A DNA stretch of 64,000 nucleotides from Arabidopsis thaliana (Eukaryota; Streptophyta; Magnoliopsida; Brassicales; Brassicaceae), in contig NC_003070.9 of assembly GCF_000001735.4 (NCBI RefSeq), forward strand, positions 3,224,001 through 3,288,000, in the 5' to 3' direction. The notes beneath the pieces are model-generated. The model was not told the origin of the DNA, did no database searches, and was given only the letters and a program-made list of their open reading frames with translations. Both the position numbers and the translations under genes were made by a program. This document shows, in pieces, positions 1-11,530 of this stretch. Every line of letters starts with the position of its first letter. Within the stretch, counting starts at the first letter, position 1.

Positions 1-406
1 GAACAGGTCTTAAAACAAACTGAAAAGGCGTTTATTTCCGATAGTCAAGCAAAATGGTTTATTTCCGATATTCAATCAATTGTAACTCTGTGATCGTTTA
101 AAGTCCCTTCCTTTCTGGATTTATACGTAGACCCAGTGAAGGGAAATCATCTTTCAACAAAGAAACAAACCCAATTTGATGAAACAAGGAAAGAAAAACA
201 GTTTACAGTGTCATAAAAAATGAAGTAAACAACAAATTTAAGCTTATTTACTAATCCGGGCTAAAAATACAAACTTTGCTGTCACAATTTCGTTGAGCAG
301 CCTAAAAACCATTCTCAAGTGAGAGAAATTCAAGAGGATGAAGAAACCATGAGAAGAGAAGGGTAGACGAGAAATCACAGTGGTGGCCGGCGTTTAAAGC
401 GGTTTC

Positions 407-483
407 ATGATTAGTAAAACGATGAAGGAGCCGATCAGCCAGTTTCTTCATCAGTATTCGACCCAAGTGATCACCACCGAAGC

Positions 484-535
<52 letters not shown>

Positions 536-541
536 CGTTAG
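407..541 (+). other. small ORF running into a GA microsatellite; function unknown
   Basis: An ATG at 407 opens a 44-codon frame that begins MISKTMKEPISQFLHQYSTQ, enters the (GA)n tract as an Arg-Glu repeat and stops at 539-541. In another frame, the sequence after the repeat (529-651) is also open and reads ETALAFVKALLCLGLGTTAF before a TAA at 649-651. Both halves look more protein-like than random. A repeat of different length would join them, so this may be a small gene or gene fragment broken by microsatellite length change. I do not recognise the protein and saw no introns or promoter that would settle it. Confidence 0.3.
486..532. repeat. (AG)n microsatellite, 47 bp
   Basis: An uninterrupted alternating A/G tract, about 23 dinucleotide units. 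It lies inside the small ORF at 407-541 and about 330 bp beyond the stop codon of the zinc-finger gene on the other strand. Confidence 0.95.
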
Positions 542-862
542 CGTTTGTTAAAGCGCTTCTGTGCCTTGGTTTAGGCACGACTGCGTTTGTCAACTCTCAA
601 GGCATTGCCTTTGCATTCAGTTTTAATTCTTATCAACCAAACCGAATGTAATTTGATTTTAGTTTGGTTTTAACTCCAAAAAGAAATCTGAAATCTCTTT
701 TATTGAAATCAAATATAAAAGCAAGTCTCATGGTGATCAGCTCAAACAATCTTTTGGGGTTTCTCTTGTCTGGGTAAGCTTTAAAATGTATAAACCCTTC
801 CTTAGAATCTGTCTGAAGGATTTGAGGCAAATTTACAGAATTACAGATAAGCTACGCCTCCT

Positions 863-2860
863 CTACTCAGGCTTCCTCTGGAAGAACAAGGATCCTATTA
901 TCACAGCTATTCCCGTTATTGCTATCGTGAAGAAAAGCCTTTTGTTCGAAACACCGTTCCCATCTCTTCGTCTTCTCCCGTTTCCATCTCCTTCTGCTGC
1001 TCTCGGGATCCTTCTGTACAATCCATGTCATGACATGAGTTTAGCCAAATAAAAAAGGATTAAGATCTGAATCAGAGAGTTTTCAAAATAAAACAATGAA
1101 GATAAGAAAATGTACCTGGATGATTCAACAGTGCCAGGGCATTTGGTTTCATGGTTATATCTTTCTCTCAATCTAACATAGCTGTTGCATTGATAACAGA
1201 GTTCTGTCCTGTTGCCACATACTTCCTAATATTCGGAAAATCGAGCGGATCAGAAAATCCTTTAGTTGGAGAGAAAAGGAAGTGTGCAAGTCAGAGTGAA
1301 TACCTGATGCTCGGCAAGATCAACCGCAGGCAATGGAAACTCACAGAACTCGCATGTTACAATCCTCTTGGGGCAAATTTCTCCTTTATGACTATCGAAA
1401 ATCTCACGTTCTATGGTCTCTTTGCACATCGAGCATGCTATCTTCTCAATACAGAACAGAAAGAATTTCGTAAGAAAATGTAGGTCATTTCAGTCATCTA
1501 GCAGCATCTAGGCCATACAAAAATCCTGAGTCTAAAACAGAAACAAAACAAATTCCTACTTGTTATACTGAATAACTATTCTCGACCTAGTAATTGAAAC
1601 AGTCACAACCTTGCAAACACAAGCTGCGCTTGGGGGAGTTCTTGTCAACCATAAAACTCAAGAACAGTCAGGAACAAGCGTTGATAACTAGCTGTTTGTG
1701 TTACACACTAAGTTAAAAAGTCTAATAAATGCATAAGTGATCTAATATTTGTTAATTGAAACAAGCTTAAAACCCGTTGGAGGGACATTAACAAAATATT
1801 TGAGAGCAGAATCCTATCATATGAAACAATGTAAATCCCTTTGATCAACCTATTTGGACGTCACACTAGACAAAGTATATAATTTTGATGGAGCTAACAA
1901 AGAGAAGCTCTTCACATCAAAGATGACAGTTGTGGAAATTAATCAAACAGAAAACAGTTTAACAACAAGTAAGAAACAGAGAAATCAGTGTACCGGAGCA
2001 TGTGTGTTCAAGTAGTGTTCCTCAGCATGCTTTTTGGGTACCATATCACCACAAATCTTACATTTTTCTAAATTCCGAGCACAATGTACACGATGCAGAT
2101 CGATATTCAGTGATGGAATGTCTCTGTCACTGAAAACATTAAGATAATCAGTCTCATGGGATCAACCATCCAGGTAAATGCTACCACTGAACATACACAA
2201 GGGATTAGATTTACTGATCCCAAATAAGAATTAGGGCATTCAAAAATTTCCAGCCTCAGCAGACTCAACACAACAATAACTAGACAAAGCATACACATAT
2301 ATCTTTAGAAAGTTTAGAAACTAAGCAAACCATCAGACAAATCGTAGAAAGCATGACGATAAACAGAAGACAATAAAACTCTTGTACAGACACCAGGAAG
2401 CTGATACATAATCAATAGATTTATCATGAAGGACTTTAAGCAAAGTAACAAAAAAGAATCAACCTTTTAGTAGGTGACCAAATAAAAATGAACTCTTTTA
2501 GAAAAAAAGATTGTATATCACTAATCCATCCATCGAATCCCTAGTTATACTTGTAATCACCGACACAAACCGTGGAACCAAACTGAATCATACAGCTCAC
2601 GAGTATCTTTAATGTGACACATATTCTCAATTGCAATCACCGATCAATTCCAAAATTGTTATAACCTCGAGTCCAGAATATCGAATTACACAAGTCATCA
2701 TCGAACGATTACGCAACAAAGAGAAAGCAACCAATCGCCGAAAAAAACTATGATCAAATAGAAACAAGTCAACAACCACAGACAGAGAAATCAATGGTTT
2801 TAGGGGGGAAACAAACCAGTGGTTGCAGACGATGGTGATTTCTCCAGTCGCAGTCTCCAT
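863..2860 (-). CDS. TRAF-type zinc-finger protein with C-terminal membrane anchor
   Basis: Five coding exons: 2817-2860, 1994-2129, 1304-1441 (or 1444), 1116-1225 and 863-1013, giving 192 aa. The N-terminal ~140 residues are a run of Cys/His pairs typical of TRAF-type zinc fingers: C13-N-H-C16, EKCKICGDMVPKKHAEEH, IACSMCKETIERE, VTCEFCEFPLPAVDLAEHQ, TELCYQCN. A basic stretch (RRRRDGNG) follows, then one hydrophobic segment at about 169-187 (LFFTIAITGIAVIIGSLFF) and a short tail, so the protein is probably tail-anchored with its fingers in the cytosol. The family is linked to ubiquitin or scaffold functions, but no enzymatic domain is visible. Recalled as At1g09920. The ATG at 2858-2860 is the first in frame. 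The acceptor of exon 3 is a GAGAAG tandem, so a one-residue (Lys) variant is possible. Confidence 0.9.
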
Positions 2861-3489
2861 CGTCAAACGAGAAACAAACTTCTATTTCGAAGCAAATAAC
2901 AGATCAGAGGAGAACCAGGACGATCAGAGACCTGAAGAAACGAAATTTCAGAATCACGAATTCAACCACGGATCTTTGAACTTCGTTTTCTCGGATTTTG
3001 AGATATAAGAGAGAGAGAAGAGAGACTCAAAATTATTATTAGTGAATAAAATAAAGAAAAATTGATGAATATGGTTGAACCAAACTCTCAGATTAATGAA
3101 TCACTTTTTTTTTTGGCGTCAATCCAAATTGATAACCCACGCTCCTCTACTTCCTTCTCGTCCACGCGCCACATTACAAATACTGTACCTTGTTTAGAGT
3201 TTTTGCATTACTTGTATAATCTTATATTTTCCACTAATTTAGATATATAAGGTTTTTCACGTAAACAAAATAATCCCAGATACTCACTCTTACCAAATTT
3301 TAGTATAACAGATACATGGATAAAAAATCATTGAGTCTGTTTTTGTTAACCTATACGATTCGTAAAAAATCCAAAAAAAAAGATCAGATTCAAGTCTAAA
3401 AACGTACAAATGGAACAAATATCTTCAAAAAGAAAAAAAAAACTGTAAAATCTAAAAAAAAACAAAGAAAAACAAATCTTAAAAAGACT
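2861..3489. other. intergenic: zinc-finger gene promoter/5' leader and OPT2 3' flank
   Basis: The interval lies between the start codon of the zinc-finger gene (2860, minus strand) and the OPT2 stop codon (3490). It holds the GAGA-rich leader of the former (around 3008-3026) and AT-rich A-tract DNA toward OPT2. No coding potential was found. Confidence 0.6.
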
Positions 3490-6043
3490 TTAAAAAACAG
3501 GACAACCATCAACTAGAACACCAGGAGCAGTAGGACAAGAAGCAAGAGGACAATTCTCACCCTTAGCACCCCACCAATGATTTATCGATATTCCATTCAT
3601 CGTCAAACTAAAGTATAACAACACTCCCATGAACGCCAATCCCGCATCCAAAGCTGCCGATAGCACGTAGTTATACCTCTGCCACCACTTTTTGCAGTAC
3701 TTGAACACAAAGTAATTGAATATCACTCCTACTATGATCCAGCAGTTGAAGTTCACGCTTGTCGCTGGCGGCATTGCTGCTGTTGCTCCTAAAAGAACTG
3801 GGAGATTGATCTGCGAGATCCATGTTTTCGTTGGGAAGGCTTTTTGGAGAAGCCACACGAGGACCGGTCCTATTAGTCCACCTAAGAAGAACCAGTTTAG
3901 TGCAGGGTAGTTTCCTAGCCGACCAAAGATTCTCTTGGGTCCTACTAATCCCCAAATCACTGATGCGTCGAAGAAAACTCTGTCACTTGGACATGTCCAT
4001 GGACTGTTTGGAGGAAGCAACTCCTTCTGGCAGATGTTTTCTACTGATGTCAGCAAGTACCATGCCACTGATATATTCACTGTTCCTGCTATCACCGTTC
4101 CTATGAACTGGACTAAGAACATCGATCTTGGTGGTATCTTCATGTAATGGCCTAGCTTGAAGTCGTTAAGGAATGATATAGCTTGTGACATGCTTATGTA
4201 CCCATAAGTTTTGAAGCAGACGTTAGCTATTGGTCTCCCCGGTAACAACACACCCATGAGATATTCTGTGATAATGTTCAGACCTGGAGTCTGCATCACA
4301 ACATTTTCAAAGTGAGAAAATATCCAAATCATGTTATTTTGAGGAATCTGTAGTGGAAGTTATATGTGGTACCTGATTAGTAGTAGCTGTGATAATGCTG
4401 ACTGGTACAGTGAATGTAAGGGCCATGAATGATGCTAGAAGGAGTCCCCACCAAGGCATTTGGATCTCGTCTTTCATGAAAATGCAGAGGACAAGAGATA
4501 GCACCAATGAGATCGCAAGCAGACTGTAAAACCACCAACCTGGTATGTCTTTGTACTTCTTCATCAACCTTGTGTGTATGTCCATTTTAGCTTTAGTTGA
4601 AGCTCGTACTTGTTGCCAAATTCCCCTAAGTCAAAAAAGAAGGTTAGTGATATTTTCAGACATTGGTGCATAAGTTAGTCCATTATGGATATTCCTGACT
4701 TACTTTCCATTGAAGAGAGCAACATGAGTCAGTGTGGAAACGATTGCTGCGAAACCAATCCCGTAACTGATAGCAAAGAACGTACTGAGATAAACCCGAC
4801 CTTGTTGTTGATAATTCTCCATGTCCAATTCAAACTTGTTGTTGACAATGGTGGAGATATTGTAAAGTTGCCCTTGCTTATCAAACAGATCAGAGGAGAA
4901 AATTGGAAACTTGTTTGCTTCATACACATTCATGCCCCAATATGATATTGGTATAACCATATACATGACCAAAACGTAACCAACAAGGACATTGACAATT
5001 GCAAAGAAAGGAGTCACAAGAGGGCTTCCAAGGTAAGAAGCTATAACAGACCAATCAAGAGCAAATGCACCAATCCCAAGTCCTGACATTCCAGATCCTA
5101 ACTGCTGAGCTGTGATAGACTTCGGGAATGCCCAACAAACCCAAGATATTGATGATAAGGTCAAGAACAAATAAGCTGGGAATATGTACCACGCGAAGCT
5201 ACAAACAAACGCAATCACAAAGAACTTTCCTCGTGACATTCTTGCATTGTCCTTCTCATGAAGAGCACTGTATAAAGATCAAAGACAGTGTCAGAGCCAC
5301 TAAGTAAACAATAGTAAAACAAGTGGTATATATAGTATGCTCTAAAATGCATCAATCAGCATACCGAAACAGAGAGACTTGAAGAACACTCGTAGGCCAC
5401 CACATCTGTGCAGGATCAACAACTAACTTTCTCATGATACCAGCCCAACCATACCCAAGAATCTGATCATTCAACAACAGAGAAAATCATCATCAGCTAT
5501 ATATTCACCTAGAACATTATAAAAAAAGGGAAAAAAAATCAGAAAACATTGAACCTGAGTAGTGATGACAAGAATCCAACTAGCCAAGAAACTAATCTTC
5601 CTTTTATAAAAAGCCATGATGATATCAACAATACCAACAGCGTAAGCAGTACCAGATCCAAATCCAGCACCAGCATTAGCAAACATAGAGATCAACACAT
5701 GTTCCTTGACGTTAAAGGGACCCGGATTAAAAGAAAACTCCCACGAACCAATCTTATACTTGGTCTCAGGCAAAACCCTAGCCATAAGCTTCCCTAAAGG
5801 CAACGTAACAACTTGAACAGAGATCATAGTGATCATCAGAGGCTGAGTTCTGTATCCGAAGAAAGTGTTGAGAAACGAGAGGAGAATACAAGAGAGAAGC
5901 CCTAAAAACCACATCCGAAACGTCCACACTGGTAGAGAAGGATCGTCGTGGTTCGATACAGTGAGACGAACCTGCTCCACCGGGGATTCGTCATCGTCGT
6001 CATCGGCGTTGATCTCCGGCTTGTGTAATTCAATCGCAGCCAT
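3490..6043 (-). CDS. OPT2: Oligopeptide transporter OPT2
   Basis: Five exons: 5555-6043, 5365-5462, 4704-5267, 4373-4625 and 3490-4290, giving 734 aa, the expected length of the plant oligopeptide transporter (OPT/PT) family. The protein is a polytopic membrane carrier expected to couple uptake of small peptides or metal-chelate substrates to protons. Both family signatures are present: [10 protein letters not shown] at about residue 106 and KIPPR at 519-523. A short acidic cytosolic N terminus (DDDDDES) precedes a long series of hydrophobic segments. The last exon ends with a Cys-rich tail ([20 protein letters not shown]), also typical of plant OPTs. All introns are GT-AG. Recalled as At1g09930. 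The exact substrate cannot be read from the sequence. Confidence 0.97.
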
Positions 6044-6112
6044 TGTTTGTTGTGGCGAAATCTAGGGTTATGGAATTTGGTGAAGGAGACGACGTCAGTG
6101 AATATTGGAGGA

Positions 6113-6125
6113 ATCTTTATAAAAA
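6113..6125 (-). promoter_or_regulatory. Candidate TATA box of OPT2
   Basis: The minus strand reads CTTTTTATAAAG about 75 bp upstream of the OPT2 start codon. Spacing suits a TATA element with a short leader. The call rests on motif and position only. Confidence 0.35.
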
Positions 6126-6715
6126 GAGATTCGTGAATCTGTTAAATGAGAATCTTTTTAGTAATTATATTTTCAGAGATCTGAGATTTTGATTTATCTG
6201 ATAGACATAAAAATTAAATAAGGAAGAGTAATTATCGAAATTTGTTGCAAACAAAACACGTTATTCCCCGCCTCTTTAAGCGGGAAATAATCTTATTGGT
6301 ACTTACTAATGTGTTTTTTTTAACAGTTATTATTAAAGTAACATAATTTTAACCCGATGTTCGCTGGTTTTTACTTAAATGAAAATTGATATTTATGACT
6401 TTATTCATTAGGCATTGTTTTCGGCAATATCTACGTGATTCAATCATCATTTTTTCATAATAATTAAAAAAAAAAAAAAGGAAAAGCTTTTATATCATTT
6501 GCAAACGTTATCTTTCTTTTTTTCGATGTAAACGTATCTTTGAAATTATAGATTTTTTTGTTACTAGTGATTGATTACAATGTATTGGTGCTGGTAGCTT
6601 GGTAATGGCAAATGGGAATAGTAGCTTCGATTTTCCTTGGTTCTGAAACTCCGATCCATGAGTGTGGCTTGGAAAAGAAAACACAGTTCATATATAACAT
6701 ATGCATGCCTTCTAT
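6126..6715. other. intergenic: OPT2 upstream region and 3' flank of PGM-like gene
   Basis: AT-rich DNA with poly-A tracts (near 6464-6479), between the OPT2 promoter and the stop codon of the phosphoglycerate-mutase-like gene at 6716. No ORF of interest was found. Confidence 0.5.
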
Positions 6716-9027
6716 TCAAGCGTGTGAATGGAAGGAAGTTGAAGGTGGAGTAACGTAATTTCTACAGTTACAAGTCATTAATGTATCCGCTTCCATGTCA
6801 CTGCACTTAAACGTGTGAACATTGTTAAAAACAACACTACTTGTAAAGTTCCTTCAATTTCCTAAGCTAATTTTAGTTACCTCTTCTCTATCCGAATCGA
6901 CCGGAGTTCACAATTGGCAAACCTAAACGAATCAAAAAAAGAAGATAAATTAAAGTCAATTTATTATGCATATAGTTTTCATGTATCTATGTATTGTATA
7001 TTATGTACTATAATATCTTGGAATCTACGATTAGAGTGGTTAGATCGGGGACTAGTATAATCACCTTGTAAGGAGACTATCTTCAAGAGGTATGCCAACT
7101 TTTCCATGCAGCGCACAAAGTGTTTGTTGCAAGAAAATCCCGTGGCTTACAATTGCTATCTCTTTTTCTGGTCTCTCCCATAACCTACACATGTTTTTTT
7201 TTTTCTAATCAGTGTAATGTTGGGAAAGAATAGATTTAAAAAAAAAAAAAAAAAACAAAGAATTGTCTAACTTTTGAATCATACACCGAGATCTTGATTC
7301 CAAGCATAACAAACACTAACATATTTCTAACTTAGTATATAAAAGATATATGTCACTTCATTATCAACTAATTTTAAGTTTGTAATCCAGAAACTGATAT
7401 TTTTACTATATAGTTCTTCTTATAGTTGTAGTTTCAAAATGATGGATATTAGAATGTCCCATATTGGACGTTGAGATATTTCTAAAGATATAGATCGGAC
7501 CACCATATAATATAAAGTCCAAAAAATTAAAGTTGGTGGTCACCATTTAACAAAGTGAAGACCTCTAGTAGCAACATCTTCTAATTTTTCCCTTTCCTTG
7601 TCTTGCCATAGAGCGTCTTCATCACTCTCTATCTATTTTAACCATATGAAAGAAGAAACAATTTACTAAAATTTGATAGATATATAGAAGAAGATCAATG
7701 CATGTGAGCTTCTAAAGCAACGGTGAGATTAACCACCATTGTAAAGTCGATCTCAGGAAAAAAAGTGCGGCGAGTACTTATACTTGCTCTACGATCACAT
7801 GGATAGAGTCCCTGAGAATATCGAACAGTTAGAGTGCATTTTGATTCATCATTGGAACACATATATAGTAAGCATATCACCCATACTTTTGGGATACAAT
7901 ATAATCCATTATAAAAATCGATAATTTCTTAAAACAAACTCAAATTAGATAACAACTTTCAGTTGTATCTTAATTAAAATTTATGACTTAAAAACACAAT
8001 GAATGTTGAATATTACCATGCGTTCTCTACAGATCTCAAGTGCTACAATTGGAGGGAAGTTGTTAGCTTTTGCAAAGTCTTCGGATATATTTACATATCC
8101 TTGTCCCCTAAATATTCCTATTGAAGTTTCCATTGCTCTGAAATTAAATGGAACAGTGTTACTATTCGTGCTACCAAATTATGTATAACAATTCTAAATT
8201 CTTCACATTACATAATAATCAAGAATATTTGTGAACAAGGAACGACTTGCTCGATTGAGACTTGGGAACCATATTAGAAAGAAAAAATGAAAAGAAAAAA
8301 AACTTCAAGGTTTGAATTATATGATATATCGAATAATTCAACTAATCATCGTTGAAAATATGAATGTTAGATATGCCTAGCCTTTAGGTCGATCATTTAT
8401 TTTCATTGATATTGATGTTTACGACTTTACGATTTACCAATTCTTTAGCCTAAAATCCAAATTTAGGTGGTAGTACCTGCACAGCGGAGAGGTTATCACT
8501 AACTCGACAGTGTTAAGTAATCCTGATTCAAGGATTTGGTTGCGCCTTTCCGAAACCTGCAAAATTATCAAGAATGTTTCATAAATACAAGAGTGCGTCT
8601 CAAGGTACTATATCAAACCCTAAAAATTTGGATTATGGTGGTAATAGTTAATAGATGTAGTTCCCACACCTGTTGCAAACCCTTTGGAGAAAGGTGGGCG
8701 TCAAAAAGCTTTTCTGATTCAGGTTTCTCTCCCTTCTCTTCTAATGCTATATTGTGGACTCCTTGTGCATGCCTCACCTTTATTCATTTCCGATCCAACA
8801 TAATTTAGACATCTTTTTGCTCTACTTTATGAATAATCAGAATCAAAATCAAAAGGTCCTCAGACATAGAAGAAGAACCCACGTGAAAATGTTCCATGAG
8901 ATCGAGATTGCTAGCATTTTCCATGCGATCAAGATTGAAATGGATAAATAAATGCAAGACTAACCAAATGAAGGGTTTTGAAATGAGGCGATGAGAGGCG
9001 CAGCATCTGAGTTCCACATAAATCCAT
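6716..9027 (-). CDS. Phosphoglycerate mutase-like (histidine phosphatase) protein, copy 1
   Basis: Nine exons: 8965-9027, 8670-8777, 8477-8556, 8017-8137, 7737-7811, 7544-7632, 7065-7184, 6881-6922 and 6716-6800, giving 260 aa. The protein belongs to the histidine phosphatase / phosphoglycerate mutase-like superfamily. The phospho-acceptor motif VRHAQGVHN opens exon 2, ITSPL closes exon 3 and the second catalytic histidine lies in AIVSHG in exon 7. The family is a broad phosphatase group, so true glycolytic mutase activity should not be assumed. The start ATG at 9025-9027 opens exon 1 (MDLCGTQMLRLSSPHFKTLHL), which splices in frame to VRHAQG. The gene is a tandem paralogue of the one at 10060-11530. 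Internal exon lengths are mostly identical, but the C-terminal exon is longer here. Recalled as At1g09932. Confidence 0.88.
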
Positions 9028-10059
9028 GTATGTAGGTAGTGACGTCCTTAAACTACCTACAATATTTACAAAAGCAATTGTAAGGTTCTTCTTCTTCTCT
9101 TCTTCGTCCTTTCGTGTTCGTGATCATCATATATAAATATACAAAATATACAGTATATATCGACTACAACCAGTCAGTTTCATGGAAGCTACTCAGAAGC
9201 CACTTTGAAAGTATATTTGAAGTTTTTTATAGTTGAATGGGTCACACGTCAACTCTCATATGCCGTGTTTTTTGGTCATTAGTTTTCTTCTTTTTCCTTT
9301 TTTTCTCAACTTCTATTATTCCTTTTAACCGTCCATAATTATTTATTATTATCATCAATCTTTTTGATATTCTTTAGGTGTTTTTGCAAAACTATATTCG
9401 TAAATTGTTTTTCCATACTAAAAGAATTGTTAGATTTCTTATAAAATATAAATGAGAAATTCAGAGAGGTATACCACTCACCAAAATGTTTGAAAGAAAA
9501 TGATTCATGTAGAGTTTTTGGTTCATGCAGTTATTTGTAAAATCGTTGGAATCATCCGTTGAAACTTGAAAGTAAATAAATATGTATCAAGAAAGATGTG
9601 CTAAATCTTGAAACACTGGTGTGGTGTTTTACAACGCTCAAATATATTTAAAAAAAAATCTGTAAGCTTGAAGTAGCTTTTTCTCGTTTTTTTTTTTTGT
9701 AGATTGCATATCAAGTCTTTTAATTTGATCGTATATAATATACGGAGCTTGCCCGAAGTGGGTTACCGACTTTTGGAATAGATAGGTTGGTTACTTGGAA
9801 GGAACTTGGAAGTCTCTTAAACAAAGGTACAAAACAGATTATATTCTTAAATACATATCAGATTATATATATGATAGTTTTAATTCAGTTTGTTTAATAC
9901 ATTTCCTAACAAATGCAAAAGACCGAAAGTAGATAAGCGAGGGTTTCACGCAGATAGAAGAAGCTCATTGAGCTTTAACAATAAAATCAATAATACGTAA
10001 TTTCTTCAAAGTTGATTTAATAAAGACTCCGTCAGTTCTTTGAAACTTCCTCCGTGGAA
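9028..10059. other. intergenic between the tandem PGM-like genes
   Basis: Upstream region of copy 1 and downstream region of copy 2. AT-rich, with homopolymer tracts. No coding potential found. Confidence 0.5.
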
Positions 10060-11530
10060 TCAATTCTCCGTAGATGAAGCCATGCTGAAAAATAAAAGTA
10101 TTAACGACGCTAATGGTCAAGAAATGACTATAATCATAATTAAGTAAATGAAGATCACACTAACCCTTTGTCTACAATCACGACAGTACGAATTTCGCAA
10201 TTGGCAAACCTGTAAAATAACATATTAGTGATCAATAGATTATAATTGGACAATATATATTGCAAAATTGAAACCTTTGTATTACCTCTTGCAAAGTTCA
10301 TGTCTAATTGACAGGTCACAATCGTTTGCAAACACATACAACATATGCTGCAAAACTATTCCATGGCTAACAACTGCGACCTCCTTCTCTGGCCTCTTCC
10401 ATAACCTAAATACAGCAAAATTAATGTATTTTTCTAACAAGATATATGCTAATGTTATTTATACTTCACGAAGTCAAAATTTATAAGGGTTACCATTTCA
10501 TGAACTCTAACCCTCTCGCCAAAATCTCCTCTTCGGACTCCCTAACATCCGGTCTCCATAGGTTGTCCTCTTCACTTTCAATCTATAGCATGATCCAAAA
10601 TATTAGAGAAACCACAATGCGTGTATCCTTACATATGTTGAGGAAGCTTCATGTATAATTTATTTATATGAAGAGTGAAAAAAGCTCTTTGCCTGAGAGA
10701 AATCGATGGTGGGGAAAAGAGTTTGATACTCGCTAACGTTTCTTCTCATGTCAGGAGGACGGACTCCCTGCATGCACATATATATACATTTCGATATATG
10801 GTTAACATGAAATTGTTTGATAGACGACGATGAATATATGAAACGTTTCTCCATGTATATATCAAACATACATTACGGTCTCGAGCAACCTCAAGTGCCA
10901 AAATGGGAGGGCTACTTGTCATACTCGATTGTTTGTATTCATTTCCAAAAACACCAACTGCGGTTTGCATAGTTCTATATATACATAAGCCAATAAAAAT
11001 AATCACTCCAAGTCACTAAATAAACATACAAATATAACCAACTTTAGGCTTCAATGAATGTGTACAAGTATATGTTACCTAAACAACGGAGAAGTTACAA
11101 CTAGCTCAACCCTCTTTAGTAGCCCGCTTGAAACAACTCGTTCGCGGAGATTCTCAACCTTAAGAGAAGCGTTAAACGATTAGAAGTTATCACAATGCAC
11201 GAAGGAGATCTCCTAAGGCGATTTTGATCCATGTGGTTGAGACAAAAAAAAATTAGGATTTAGGGTTCACCTGTTGGTGACCATGATCGGTAAGCGGAGC
11301 ATCAAAAAGATGAGGAGACAACAACGCATTTCTATCTTTCTCAGCTTCTACATTGTGCAACGCTTGTCCATGTCGCAACTTCAAGAAAACAAAGAAGAAA
11401 CATCATTAATACTTATCATCACCAAAGTCATATTAAGAGTGAATTGTGTAATAACTCATCCTAATTATTTGTGACTTACCAAGTGAATGATTTTACAGCT
11501 CTCCAAGGGGTACAAGAATCTTGCATCCAT
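10060..11530 (-). CDS. Phosphoglycerate mutase-like (histidine phosphatase) protein, copy 2
   Basis: Nine exons: 11480-11530, 11271-11378, 11079-11158, 10872-10974, 10693-10767, 10494-10582, 10286-10405, 10165-10209 and 10060-10084, giving 231 aa. The first catalytic motif is LRHGQALHNVEAEKD, with VTSPLF, RTMQTAVGVFG, DFSQ/IESEEDNLW and VAVVSHGIVLQH following in the family order. It starts at MDARFLYPLESCKIIHL. Exons 2, 3, 5, 6 and 7 are the same length (108, 80, 75, 89, 120) as in the copy at 6716-9027, which supports tandem duplication. The last exon is short and ends MASSTEN. The fifth intron uses a GC donor (CAG|GCAAAG), where the paralogue has GT. Recalled as At1g09935. The substrate is unknown. 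Confidence 0.88.
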
